In this document: positions 7,607 to 15,289 of the stretch, piece after piece | Layout: the number at the start of each line of letters is the position of its first letter | How positions within the stretch are numbered: the first letter of the stretch is position 1 | Origin: JBDRKE01 sp043814315 | GTDB taxonomy: Bacteria; Omnitrophota; Gorgyraeia; Gygaellales; Profunditerraquicolaceae | Reading direction: 5' to 3' | Assembly: GCA_043814315.1 (NCBI GenBank) | Contig: JBDRKE010000019.1 | Coordinates: 1 to 43,040, forward strand | Length of the DNA: 43,040 nucleotides | The notes under the pieces: generated by a model | The model's database searches: none | Told to the model about the DNA's origin: nothing | Seen by the model: only the letters and a program-made list of their open reading frames with translations | Translations under genes and position numbers: made by a program

Positions 7607-8343
7607 GAAAGAATACCCTATTGATGATAAGTTCCCTGCTCGTTTTTTCTATCGCAGGTTGTGCTTCCTTGATTCAACCCTCGGCACAGGTGGATAATAC
7701 AGCAGGCACATCGCCTTTGCCGCCTTATACAGGCCCCAAGGCAAGAATTGCCGTAGCCGATTTTGATGTTAAGGCAGCCAAGGCCAGCGGAGAGATTGGC
7801 TATGGCTTGCGCGAGATGCTGCTAACGGCCCTTGTCAATAGCAATCGTTATAGCGTGGTAGAACGCCAGGCGTTGAATGCCGTGATGCAGGAGCAAGAGC
7901 TTTCCAGCTCCGGAGCCGCGGATCCAGCAGCTGGCGGGCCGCAGAGAGGAAAAATCAGAACCGCTGATTTAATCATCACGGCTGCAGTGACGGAATTTGA
8001 GCCTCAGGCTTCAGGAGGAAGGGCCGGGATTGGCGGAGGGGGCGGAATAGGTAGAGGTGTTTTAGGCGGATTATTAGGGGCGGCATTGAACAAGGCCCAC
8101 ATGGCGTTAGATTTACGCGTTATTGATGTCTCTACTTCCGAGGTCCTTTCAGCAACCCGTATTCAGGGCCAGGCCTCAGATATTTCGGGCGCGATTATGG
8201 GAGGTTTCTTTGGGGGGTGGGGTTTAGGGGGCGGTTTATCGGCCTATGCAAATACCCCCATGGAAAAGGCCATACGGATATGTATTATTGAAGCCGTCCG
8301 GTATATCTCTCAAGCGACACCGGCTGACTATTACAAGTATTAA
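7603..8343 (+). CDS. CsgG/HfaB-family outer-membrane lipoprotein
   Basis: 246 residues with a lipoprotein signal peptide: basic MRKN, hydrophobic core and lipobox SIAGC with Cys20. The mature protein has CsgG features: RIAVADFDVK, GYGLREMLLTALVNSNRYSVVERQAL, then ADLIITAAVTEFEP and LDLRVIDVSTSEVLSATRI. Two Gly-rich segments (about residues 140-160 and 205-217) lie where the family has membrane-spanning hairpins. CsgG forms an oligomeric export pore for curli; HfaB anchors holdfast. No curlin gene is near, so the cargo is unknown; the overlapping upstream exported protein is the obvious partner. Confidence 0.85.
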   Translation: MRKNTLLMISSLLVFSIAGCASLIQPSAQVDNTAGTSPLPPYTGPKARIAVADFDVKAAKASGEIGYGLREMLLTALVNSNRYSVVERQALNAVMQEQELSSSGAADPAAGGPQRGKIRTADLIITAAVTEFEPQASGGRAGIGGGGGIGRGVLGGLLGAALNKAHMALDLRVIDVSTSEVLSATRIQGQASDISGAIMGGFFGGWGLGGGLSAYANTPMEKAIRICIIEAVRYISQATPADYYKY

Positions 8344-8539
8344 ATTCGCGCATCTAACTTACGTCGTGCTTTCAGCACTCCGTAAGTTAGATGACAACTC
8401 ATCCTTGCCACGTATTCGACGACAGGTAATTTGCCGACCCGCTGCGCTGGATGCGGGCAAATTAAGGAAATTTGCGTGGCAAGTAAATTCGCCCAGACAA
8501 CTTACGTTCACTGTCGTTCCGTAAGTTGTGGGCTCATTT
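8341..8539. repeat. family B structured repeat, copy 1
   Basis: Three hairpins in a row. First, CATCTAACTTACG (8351-8363) with CGTAAGTTAGATG (8381-8393), the loop itself holding GTGCT/AGCAC. Second, TTGCCACG (8405-8412) with CGTGGCAA (8475-8482), enclosing TAATTTGCC (8427-8435) with GGCAAATTA (8456-8464) and CCCGC with GCGGG. Third, an imperfect stem with AACTTACG (8499-8506) and CGTAAGTT (8520-8527), flanked by TAAATTCG and CTCATTTA. The flanks and the GTAAGTT arms recur at 37417-37533 and 39732-39896. The first base triplet is the stop codon of the CsgG-like gene. Confidence 0.75.
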
Positions 8540-8620
8540 ATGGGAAAACGTAAACGCAGAGGTAAACTCAACTGGCGTTCCAAGCGCGCCAATAAAGGAA
8601 GAAAGCCCTGTCTTGGGTAA
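8540..8620 (+). CDS. putative 26-residue basic protein
   Basis: ATG 8540 to TAA 8620 encodes 26 residues, starting MGKRKRRGKLNWRSKR and containing 11 Lys/Arg. Size, charge and the RRGK core recall the small ribosomal protein THX (bTHX), which is also 25-30 residues and starts MGKGD..RRGK; this is a resemblance only. It begins directly at the end of the third family B hairpin and ends 12 nt before a family D repeat. No Shine-Dalgarno sequence precedes it, the main reason for doubt. Confidence 0.4.
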   Translation: MGKRKRRGKLNWRSKRANKGRKPCLG

Positions 8621-8631
8621 AAGTTCACAGT

Positions 8632-8700
8632 GAACAGTGTACAGTTTACAGCATCATTCAAGACCGCTGTTAACTGTAGACAGTAAACTGTAAACTGTTC
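8632..8700. repeat. family D inverted repeat, copy 1
   Basis: 8632-8651 and 8681-8700 pair at 18 of 20 positions, with an inner ACAGC/GCTGT (8648-8652, 8666-8670). The blocks AACAGTGTACAG and GCTGTTAACTGTAGAC recur at 42067-42112 in front of frr. Here it ends 8 nt before the GAGGAGGA ribosome site of the next gene. Confidence 0.65.
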
Positions 8701-8719
8701 CTACCGAGAGGAGGAACAC

Positions 8720-8974
8720 ATGCAAGAGAAGGAGATCGGCAAGATTACCCATTATTACAGCCACCTGAGCGTAGGGATTATTGAGTTGTCGGATACCCTC
8801 CAGGCAGGAGAAAGCATTCATATCAAAGGCCATTCCAGTGATTTTACGCAGGGCGTTGATTCGATACAGATTGAACACGCCAGTGTCTCTCAAGCCAAGC
8901 CAGGGGATGTGATAGGCATTAAAGTTGTTAATAAGGTCCATCCTCATGACAAAGTGTATAAAGTCACTGCCTAA
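8720..8974 (+). CDS. stand-alone EF-Tu domain 2-like protein
   Basis: 84 residues forming one translation-factor domain 2-like beta-barrel: GKITHYYSHLSVGIIEL, TLQAGESIHIKGHSSDF, VDSIQIEHASVSQAKPGDVIGIKV and VHPHDKVYKV. Proteins of this kind are annotated as translation elongation factor-like; there is no GTPase domain and the role is not established. Start ATG has a GAGAGGAGGA site 7 nt upstream. A 12-nt gap separates it from the ZIP transporter gene, suggesting cotranscription. Confidence 0.8.
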   Translation: MQEKEIGKITHYYSHLSVGIIELSDTLQAGESIHIKGHSSDFTQGVDSIQIEHASVSQAKPGDVIGIKVVNKVHPHDKVYKVTA

Positions 8975-8986
8975 AAGATCCTCTCC

Positions 8987-9730
8987 ATGGTTTTAGCCGC
9001 TATTCTGGCAAGCACGTTCCTCGTCAGCCTGATTTCTCTTATCGGCGTCTTTACCTTAACGATAAAAGAGCATTTATTGCAGAAAATCTTATTTGGCCTT
9101 ATTGGTTTTTCTGCCGGCGCCCTTATTGGGGGCGCCTTTTTGCATTTATTGCCTGAGGCCTTATCCACAACGAGCAGTACAAAAGTATTTTATTTTCTTA
9201 TCTTAGGAATAGTCCTATTTTTTGCGATGGAGAGATATTTCTATTGGCGGCATTGTCATGAAAAAAACGCATGCGATATCCATGCCTTCACGTATCTAAA
9301 TCTGATTGGAGACGGTATTCATAATTTTATTGACGGCATGGTGATTGCGGCCAGTTTCATGGTTTCTTTGAAGCTGGGCGTTGTTACTACGCTTGCCATC
9401 ATTCTTCATGAGATCCCTCAGGAATTGGGGGATTTCGGGGTTCTCATTTACGGAGGCTTCTCTAAACGCAAGGCCCTCACCTTTAATTTTCTTTCTGCCT
9501 TGACAGCCATGATAGGCGCTATATGCGGATATTTTTTAACCGACCTTGCTGGTGGCTTTTCCAGTTTTATACTGCCCTTGACTGCCGGCGGTTTTATTTA
9601 CATTGCCGCCTCTGATCTTATTCCCGAAATACATAAAGAAAAAGATCTCAAGCGTTCGACGCTGGCCTTTGGTGCTTTTCTGCTTGGTATTGTGCTTATG
9701 TCTCTTGCCAAACTCTTCTTGCCGGGATAA
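8987..9730 (+). CDS. ZIP-family divalent metal transporter
   Basis: 247 residues with about eight membrane helices. The binuclear metal site of ZIP proteins is recognisable: H112-N113-x-x-D116 in GDGIHNFIDG on helix 4 and H141-E142 in HEIPQELGDFG on helix 5. A cytosolic HCHEKNACDIH segment (residues 89-99) could bind metal. ZIPs of this GufA/ZupT type move Zn2+, Fe2+ or Mn2+ into the cytoplasm; with feoAB just downstream, ferrous iron is a reasonable candidate. No clear ribosome site upstream of the ATG, so translation may be coupled to the preceding gene. Confidence 0.9.
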   Translation: MVLAAILASTFLVSLISLIGVFTLTIKEHLLQKILFGLIGFSAGALIGGAFLHLLPEALSTTSSTKVFYFLILGIVLFFAMERYFYWRHCHEKNACDIHAFTYLNLIGDGIHNFIDGMVIAASFMVSLKLGVVTTLAIILHEIPQELGDFGVLIYGGFSKRKALTFNFLSALTAMIGAICGYFLTDLAGGFSSFILPLTAGGFIYIAASDLIPEIHKEKDLKRSTLAFGAFLLGIVLMSLAKLFLPG

Positions 9731-9766
9731 GAATCGTTTTCAAAATAAACCCCTCCTTGCGAAAAT

Positions 9767-10000
9767 ATGAAGAAGATATCTTTAATCCATATGAAAGAAA
9801 ATCAAAAGGGAAAGGTTTTTGAAATCTCGCCAGGAAGCGTTCTTGCGAATCGATTGATGAGCATGGGGATCTATAAAGGCAGAGAGATTACGAAGCTCGG
9901 GCATTTTGTTTTAAGAGGGCCGGTGGCGCTTAAAGTGGGAGGGGGCGTTGTTGCGCTGGGACACGGCATGGCCAGTAAAATTATCGTGGAAATAGAATGA
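9767..10000 (+). CDS. feoA: FeoA, ferrous iron transport protein A
   Basis: 77 residues, an SH3-like beta-barrel. Shows the family pattern: GKVFEISPGSVLANRLMSMGIYKGREIT, then GPVALKVGGGVVALGHGMASKIIVE. FeoA is a small cytosolic protein that binds and modulates the GTPase pore protein FeoB. Its TGA overlaps the FeoB start by 4 nt (ATGA), the usual coupling. No convincing Shine-Dalgarno sequence precedes its ATG. Confidence 0.92.
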   Translation: MKKISLIHMKENQKGKVFEISPGSVLANRLMSMGIYKGREITKLGHFVLRGPVALKVGGGVVALGHGMASKIIVEIE

Positions 10001-11727
10001 TAAAAAAGATCTGTTTAGTGGGAAACCCCAATGTGGGTAAGAGTGTAGTGTTTTCACGTTTAACCGGCATCCAGGTTATCTCTTCCAATTATCCGGGCAC
10101 GACCGTTGAAATCTCAAAGGGATATTTAAAGACGGACGGCGAGAGGCTGGAGGTTATTGATCTGCCGGGGGCCTATTCTTTGGAACCTTCCTCAAAGGCG
10201 GAAGGGATCGTCCTTGAGATCCTGGGGAAAGAGCCCCGGGAGGATATCGCGGTCATCAATATCGTTGACGCCACGAATCTGGAAAGAAATCTGTTTCTGA
10301 CTCTGCAACTTATCGAAGAAGGTTTTCCGGTCATCGTGTGCCTTAATATGTGCGATGACACCGCGCACCGGGGGATCCATATCGACATTGAAAAATTGGA
10401 GAAACTTTTGGGCGTTCCTGTAATTGCGACCTGTGCGGTGACAGGCGCGGGCATAAAAGTGTTAATCGAGAAGATAAAAGAGGCAAAAAGAGGCGCTAAG
10501 ATCAAACGCAGCCACCCCGAACGCTGGGGAGAGATAGGCGCTATTATTGAGGAGACGCAACGCCTGACGCACCGCCACCATACCTTAAGGGAAATCCTGG
10601 AGGATGCCTCTATCAGGCCTTTGAGCGGCCTGGCGATGTCCGTCGGTATTATTTATGCGGCCTTTAAGGCAATTCGTTTTTTAGGGGAGGGCTTGATTCA
10701 AACAGTTTGCGATCCCGTATTCTTTAAGCTCTACCAACCCTTATTAGAAAAGATAAGTTCTGCTTTAGGACAGGAGGGGTTTCTGCATCACCTGCTGATC
10801 GGAGAGCTTATAAACGGAAAGATTGATTTTAGACAATCTATGGGCCTGTTGACAACGGCCCCGTATATTGAATTTGCCATGGTTCTGCCTTACGTTATTT
10901 CGTTTTATTTTGTCTTGAGTTTTTTGGAAGATATCGGTTATTTACCGCGGCTGGCCATCCTGTTGGATAATTTGTTCCATCGGCTGGGGCTGCACGGTTA
11001 CGCGATTATTCCCGTGCTGTTGGGTTTTGGATGCAATGTGCCCGGCATTCTTGCTACGCGGGTCCTTGAGTCAAAACGGGAACGGTTTATCGCTTCGACC
11101 ATCATTTCCATCGGCGTGCCGTGCGTGCCTTTGCAGGCGATGATTTTTGGATTGCTGGGAGCCTTTGGCGGATTTTATGTGACGGGCGTATACCTGGTAT
11201 TATTTTCGCTTATCCTCATATTAGGAATCGTGTTAAACCGCACTCTTAAAGGGTACAGCCCTGAGTTTTTATTGGAGATACCGCCTTACCGGTTTCCACC
11301 TTTGCACATGCTCATAACAAAATTATATTTTCGCATAAAAGGATTTCTTATAGAGGCGATCCCTGTGGTGCTTTTGGGTGTTCTGGTTATTAATGTCTTT
11401 ATGTATCTAAAATGGTTTAATTGGATTACAAATATCTTCGCGCCGGTCATCAGAGGCCTGTTCGGTCTTCCCAAAGAAGCGGTGGTGGCCTTAGGCATAG
11501 GGTTTTTGAGAAAGGATGTGGCCGTGGGGTTACTCATGCCTTTGGGGTTAACGGCAAAACAACTCTTCATTGCAGCCACGCTGCTGGCCATATCTTTTCC
11601 TTGCATCGCCACCTTCGCGGTGTTGCTCAAGGAGTTGGGCGTTAAGAGCCTGATCAAGGCAGCCCTCATTATGATAGCCATCAGTATCCTGGTTGGGACG
11701 GTGCTGAATTTTGGAATCATCCGTTAG
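9997..11727 (+). CDS. feoB: FeoB, ferrous iron uptake GTPase
   Basis: 576 residues. The N-terminal GTPase has G1 GNPNVGKS (9-16), G2 with the Thr of YPGTTVE, G3 DLPG and G4 NMCD; a short guanine-dissociation-inhibitor region follows. The membrane part contains two Gate-type repeats with GFGCNVPGILATR and GVPCVPLQAMIFG, whose cysteines are part of the proposed Fe2+ path, and a late FLRKDVA motif. It is shorter than E. coli FeoB (773) because the C-terminal cytosolic tail is absent and loops are short, as in many anaerobes. Imports Fe2+ across the inner membrane. Confidence 0.95.
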   Translation: MIKKICLVGNPNVGKSVVFSRLTGIQVISSNYPGTTVEISKGYLKTDGERLEVIDLPGAYSLEPSSKAEGIVLEILGKEPREDIAVINIVDATNLERNLFLTLQLIEEGFPVIVCLNMCDDTAHRGIHIDIEKLEKLLGVPVIATCAVTGAGIKVLIEKIKEAKRGAKIKRSHPERWGEIGAIIEETQRLTHRHHTLREILEDASIRPLSGLAMSVGIIYAAFKAIRFLGEGLIQTVCDPVFFKLYQPLLEKISSALGQEGFLHHLLIGELINGKIDFRQSMGLLTTAPYIEFAMVLPYVISFYFVLSFLEDIGYLPRLAILLDNLFHRLGLHGYAIIPVLLGFGCNVPGILATRVLESKRERFIASTIISIGVPCVPLQAMIFGLLGAFGGFYVTGVYLVLFSLILILGIVLNRTLKGYSPEFLLEIPPYRFPPLHMLITKLYFRIKGFLIEAIPVVLLGVLVINVFMYLKWFNWITNIFAPVIRGLFGLPKEAVVALGIGFLRKDVAVGLLMPLGLTAKQLFIAATLLAISFPCIATFAVLLKELGVKSLIKAALIMIAISILVGTVLNFGIIR

Positions 11728-11729
11728 CC

Positions 11730-12746
11730 ATGAAGGCGATCGCGCTAATCTCGGGAGGGTTGGATAGCCTTTTGGCGGCTAAGGTTATTCAGTCCCAGGG
11801 CATAAAGATTATCCCCCTGCATTTCAAGATTCCCTTCTGCCATTATGATAAAAACTTTTCAGATAAGCGAGAAGCCTTAACACTTTTAATAAAAAGCAAT
11901 TTGGGAGAGGATTTGCGGCATGTGGATATCCGGATAGAGTTCTTGGAGATGTTAAAGAATCCGCGCCATGGTTTTGGTTCGAACATGAACCCCTGTATCG
12001 ATTGCAAAATCATGATGTTGGTCAAGGCCAAAGGGTTAATGGAAGAATGGGGTGCGTCCTTTGTGGTGACCGGAGAAGTTTTGGGCCAGCGGCCGATGTC
12101 TCAGCACCGGCATGCCCTGTGTCTTATTGAAAAAAAAAGCGGTTTTGAGGGTTTGTTGCTGAGGCCCTTATCGGCCAGGCGGCTTCCTGAAACAACTCCT
12201 GAGAAAGAGGGCTGGGTCAACCGAAGCAGGCTGTCGGATTTTAGCGGCCGAACGCGCCAACCTCAGATAGAATTAGCACGTTCCTTTGATTTAAGAGATT
12301 ACCCCAATGCCAGCGGCGGATGTTTGTTAACGGATCCCGAATTTACCAAAAGATTGAAGGATCTTATCAGCCACGGTGAATTATCGGCAGACAATATAGA
12401 ATTATTGCGATACGGAAGGCATTTTCGGCTCTGCCCAGACGCGAAACTGATCGTAGGCCGAAATGAGAAGGAAAATACCGCATTGGAGAAGCTGGCAGGG
12501 GAGAAAGATTATTTGTTTTATCCTGGCGAAGAATTGGCAGGGCCTACTTCTTTAGGCAGAGGCGTGTTTAATGAGGAGCTTATTAGGATTTCATGCGCAA
12601 TAACCCGCCGTTATTGCGACCTTAACGGCTCATCAGGCGCTGATATATTGACCAGAAGAATTCCTGAAAAAGATGTCAGGGTTTTTAAGGCCTCGCGCAT
12701 GGAGGAAGAGGCCCTTGTGCGTTTAAGAATTCCCCGCCCTTCCTAA
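11730..12746 (+). CDS. PP-loop ATPase, ThiI/MnmA-like tRNA-thiolation candidate
   Basis: 338 residues. N-terminal adenine-nucleotide alpha-hydrolase domain with the pyrophosphate loop S8-GGLDS and a CIDC pair (C89, C92), followed by VVTGEVLGQRPMSQ, typical of tRNA sulfur transferases related to ThiI and MnmA. A second region (about 230-330), with KLIVGRNEKEN, GPTSLGRG and RRYCD, resembles the RNA-binding NFACT-R domain found in a subgroup of these proteins. The best guess is ATP-dependent thiolation of a tRNA uridine; target base unknown. Starts 2 nt after feoB stops, so it is cotranscribed with the iron genes. Confidence 0.75.
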   Translation: MKAIALISGGLDSLLAAKVIQSQGIKIIPLHFKIPFCHYDKNFSDKREALTLLIKSNLGEDLRHVDIRIEFLEMLKNPRHGFGSNMNPCIDCKIMMLVKAKGLMEEWGASFVVTGEVLGQRPMSQHRHALCLIEKKSGFEGLLLRPLSARRLPETTPEKEGWVNRSRLSDFSGRTRQPQIELARSFDLRDYPNASGGCLLTDPEFTKRLKDLISHGELSADNIELLRYGRHFRLCPDAKLIVGRNEKENTALEKLAGEKDYLFYPGEELAGPTSLGRGVFNEELIRISCAITRRYCDLNGSSGADILTRRIPEKDVRVFKASRMEEEALVRLRIPRPS

Positions 12747-12754
12747 GGGCGGGG
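12732..12754 (+). terminator. GC-rich hairpin, possible terminator
   Basis: CCCCGCCCTT (12732-12741) and AAGGGCGGGG (12745-12754) make a perfect 10-bp stem with a 3-nt loop that overlaps the stop codon of the PP-loop gene. It is followed by TTATAG rather than a T-run, so termination would be inefficient; it could instead protect the 3' end. Confidence 0.35.
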
Positions 12755-12775
12755 TTATAGAAAAGGAATGGCGGG

Positions 12776-13783
12776 ATGAAAGAAGCCTTTCTTTATGAAA
12801 AATTAGAAAATAAGGTTGTCCATTGTTATCTATGTGCTCATCATTGCAAGATTGCCGATAAAAAGTTCGGTTTCTGCGGCGTGAGGCAGAACAAGGACGG
12901 AAGTTTATACACCCATGCCTATGCGAAGGCCATCGCCAGCCACATAGACCCCGTTGAAAAAAAACCTCTGTACCATTTTTTACCCGGCCACCGGAGTTTT
13001 TCGATTGCCACCATCGGCTGTAATTTCCGCTGCGGGTTTTGCCAAAACTGGCAGATTTCGCAAGCGACATTTAGAGATGATGATTTTGCAGGAGAGGGGC
13101 TTTTGCCGCAGGATGTTGTCGATCAGGCCCTAAAGAATAATTGTCGAAGCATCTCTTATACCTATACGGAACCCACCATATTTTTTGAGTATGCTTACGA
13201 GACAGCCCGTATAGCAAAAGAAAAGGGGCTTGCCAATATTTTTGTGACCAATGGGTTTATGACCCAAGAATGCCTTCTGATGATAAAGCCCTACCTGGAT
13301 GCAGCCAATGTGGATTTAAAGTTTTTTAAAGACAGCTCTTATAAAAATATCTGTTCTGGCGCGCTTGAGCCCGTATTAAATTCTATCAGGCTGATGCATG
13401 CGCTGGGCATTTGGGTTGAGGTGACGACTCTCATAGTGCCCGAAAGAAACGATTCCGATGAGGAACTGATAGATATAGCCCGGTTCATTGCCAGTGTGGA
13501 TAAGGATATCCCCTGGCATATTTCCCGGTTCCACCCGGATTATAATTTTACAGGATACGGCCCTACGCCGGAGGCAACTCTAAAAAAAGCCGTCAGGTGT
13601 GGCCAAAAAGCCGGCCTCGCCTTTATCTATGCCGGCAATGTTTATGGCTGGGGAAACGATACGTTTTGCCCTGCCTGCAAGAAGTTATTGATTAAAAGAG
13701 AAATCTTCGATATCTTGGAGTGTAACATCAAAGAAGCCAAATGTGCTTATTGTAAAGAGAGGATTCAAGGTGTTTTTAATTAA
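12776..13783 (+). CDS. amrS: AmmeMemoRadiSam-system radical SAM enzyme
   Basis: 335 residues. Radical SAM cluster ligands C82-x3-C86-x2-C89 in GCNFRCGFCQNW, preceded by a Cys-rich N-terminal stretch (HCYLCAHHC, GFCGVR) and followed by a C-terminal zinc-type CPACKK...CAYCKE pair. This layout, with SYTYTEPTIFFEYAYE and WHISRFHPDYNFT, is that of the AmmeMemoRadiSam/PflA-related family. Family members accompany AMMECR1 and Memo proteins, which are not in this window. The reaction of the family is not settled. Start ATG with AAAGGA ~9 nt upstream. Confidence 0.88.
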   Translation: MKEAFLYEKLENKVVHCYLCAHHCKIADKKFGFCGVRQNKDGSLYTHAYAKAIASHIDPVEKKPLYHFLPGHRSFSIATIGCNFRCGFCQNWQISQATFRDDDFAGEGLLPQDVVDQALKNNCRSISYTYTEPTIFFEYAYETARIAKEKGLANIFVTNGFMTQECLLMIKPYLDAANVDLKFFKDSSYKNICSGALEPVLNSIRLMHALGIWVEVTTLIVPERNDSDEELIDIARFIASVDKDIPWHISRFHPDYNFTGYGPTPEATLKKAVRCGQKAGLAFIYAGNVYGWGNDTFCPACKKLLIKREIFDILECNIKEAKCAYCKERIQGVFN

Positions 13784-13840
13784 AGAGATCTTAATTGGGA
13801 TATCCTGATACCCTGATAACCGAATTTAAGGGAGTTAACC

Positions 13841-14425
13841 ATGAAAGCTAAGAAGGCTCTTCTCATCATCGATCTCCAGAATGACTTTTGTCCGCAAGGA
13901 GCATTGGCTGTTCCGCAGGGGGATAAGATTGTGTCTAACCTGAACAGGTACATAAGGATTTTCTCCAAGAAAAAATGGCCTGTTTTTGCCACGCGCGATT
14001 GGCACCCCGTAAAGACAAAACACTTTAATTCTTTTGGGGGTGTTTGGCCCGTGCACTGCCTTGCGAATACGCAAGGGGCCCAGTTTCATGCCGGGCTTAA
14101 ACTGCCCAGAGAGGCCATTCTCTTGTATAAAGGAATGGATCCTGAAAAAGACAGTTACTCTGCTTTTCAGGCAGAGGATTTAAGCGGAACGGGTTTTGCA
14201 AAACTGCTAGAGAGGTCAGGGATAAAAGAGCTTTATGTTGGAGGCTTAGCAACGGATTACTGCGTTAAATCTTCTGTGCTGGATGCTTTAAAGCGCGGGC
14301 TTAAGGTGAAATTACTGTTGGACGCCGTCAAAGGAGTCGATCTTAAACCGAAAGACAGCGATAAGGCTATCAAGGAAATGGCGAGAAAGGGCGCCAAGAA
14401 AACAACCTTAAAGAGCCTTTCTTAG
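13841..14425 (+). CDS. pncA: nicotinamidase
   Basis: 194 residues, isochorismatase-like hydrolase fold. Catalytic triad D11 (IIDLQNDF), K97 (LYKGMD) and C141 (ATDYCVKSS) can all be placed, and the metal site is visible as D53-x-H55 (TRDWHP) plus H72 (VHC). Such enzymes deamidate nicotinamide to nicotinate for NAD salvage. Start ATG has AAGGGAG 7 nt upstream. It converges with the PagL-like gene, the stop codons overlapping by 4 nt; no terminator fits in between, so opposing transcripts must overlap. Confidence 0.92.
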   Translation: MKAKKALLIIDLQNDFCPQGALAVPQGDKIVSNLNRYIRIFSKKKWPVFATRDWHPVKTKHFNSFGGVWPVHCLANTQGAQFHAGLKLPREAILLYKGMDPEKDSYSAFQAEDLSGTGFAKLLERSGIKELYVGGLATDYCVKSSVLDALKRGLKVKLLLDAVKGVDLKPKDSDKAIKEMARKGAKKTTLKSLS

Positions 14426-15006
14426 AATCGGTGGGTGACTCCCACCAGGATAAAATTTGTGTTGATACCGCCGTTTGGTATTTTGATGCTGCAGTTAGAG
14501 AGATGACGGCGGCGGCCTTCCACAGTCAAGGCCGTATTTTTTTTGAAAAAATAATGCACTCCTAAAGCACACGGCTCGATAAAATTGAATTGGGTGGATT
14601 GTTCCCTCGTGTGCAGGGACATAAAGCTTAGGCCTGCGCCGAACTTGATATAGGGCTGGATCTTCGAAGCCGCTGGCAGAAAACCGAATTTCAATAAAAA
14701 CGCAATACCCGTTTCCACGTTGGCGTTAGGTGAAGTAATTGCGCAAACATAGGGCTCTATTTGGAACTGTAACAGGGGAGAGAAATGCAGATTGAATTTG
14801 CTGATGCAGGGCTTGAGGTTGAAGTCGAAATCAACGATAAAGGGGATTGAGCGGTAATGTTTTTGCACGCGGATATCGCCCCAGCTGTAACCTGAAAGGA
14901 ACTCGATGGCCTCCAGGAATTTTTCCTCGGCGGGTTCGCTTTGGCCTTGGCCTGGCACGATAAGGTTCGTAGCTACAATTATAAAAAGAAAAATACTCTT
15001 TTTGAT
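14422..15006 (-). CDS. PagL-like lipid A 3-O-deacylase, start codon unusual
   Basis: Outer-membrane beta-barrel protein. The C-terminal stretch GRRRHLSNCSIKIPNGGIN carries the PagL catalytic His-Ser (HLSN) and the N-G-N pattern, and the chain ends in Phe as barrel proteins do. PagL removes an acyl chain from lipid A in the outer membrane. A signal peptide starts KKSIFLFIIVATNLI. The codon before it is ATC (15006) with a GGAG 5 nt upstream; the nearest in-frame conventional start is GTG at 15120, which lies upstream of the likely promoter (15062-15089). I give the short form; ~195 residues. Confidence 0.75.
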   Translation of the reverse strand: MKKSIFLFIIVATNLIVPGQGQSEPAEEKFLEAIEFLSGYSWGDIRVQKHYRSIPFIVDFDFNLKPCISKFNLHFSPLLQFQIEPYVCAITSPNANVETGIAFLLKFGFLPAASKIQPYIKFGAGLSFMSLHTREQSTQFNFIEPCALGVHYFFKKNTALTVEGRRRHLSNCSIKIPNGGINTNFILVGVTHRF

Positions 15007-15061
15007 TTCGGCTCCAATTTCTAACGATACCAGAATTTTGACGCTGGCGACCTTAAAGGGA

Positions 15062-15089
15062 ATTATATAAAAATATAATAAGAATTCAA
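15062..15089 (-). promoter_or_regulatory. promoter of the PagL-like gene
   Basis: On the minus strand TTGAAT (15089-15084), 16-nt spacer, perfect TATAAT (15067-15062). It lies inside the longest possible reading of the PagL-like ORF and divergently from the thiamine promoter. Confidence 0.6.
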
Positions 15090-15106
15090 GGCTTTTTTCA
15101 TTTGTA

Positions 15107-15135
15107 TTGACAACAAGCACTCAAGATGATGTAAT
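15107..15135 (+). promoter_or_regulatory. promoter of the thiamine operon
   Basis: Perfect TTGACA at 15107-15112, 17-nt spacer, TGTAAT at 15130-15135. The expected transcription start (about 15142) is right at the 5' edge of the riboswitch. Confidence 0.75.
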
Positions 15136-15144
15136 AGGGTAGAT

Positions 15145-15236
15145 AAAGGGGAGGTCGTAGCCTTCGGCCTGAGAGTTCTGCGAGGTGAGCAGATGACCCA
15201 AGGAACCTGATCTGGATAATGCCAGCGGAGGTACAT
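15145..15236 (+). promoter_or_regulatory. TPP (thi-box) riboswitch
   Basis: Contains both conserved halves of the thiamine pyrophosphate aptamer: GGGG (15148-15151) with CTGAGA (15169-15174), and CCC (15197-15199) followed by ACCTGATCTGGATAATG and GCCAGCGGAGG (15205-15231). A variable stem-loop (GTTCTGCGAGGTGAGCAGAT) separates them. Thiamine pyrophosphate binding stabilises the fold; the downstream terminator shows that control is at transcription elongation. Confidence 0.95.
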
Positions 15237-15246
15237 AGGTTTTTAG

Positions 15247-15275
15247 CCCTTACGTTCTGGCGTAAGGGTTTTTAT
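15247..15275 (+). terminator. riboswitch expression-platform terminator
   Basis: CCCTTACG (15247-15254) and CGTAAGGG (15261-15268), 6-nt loop, then TTTTTATTT. Positioned between aptamer and thi4, so it is the OFF structure when thiamine pyrophosphate is bound. Confidence 0.9.
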
Positions 15276-15289
15276 TTAAGGAGGTAAAG

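Noticed and set aside
8246..8661. Overlapping frames of 90-100 codons across the 3' end of the CsgG-like gene and the repeat block
   Set aside because: They follow hairpin arms of family B and D repeats; composition is repeat-driven.
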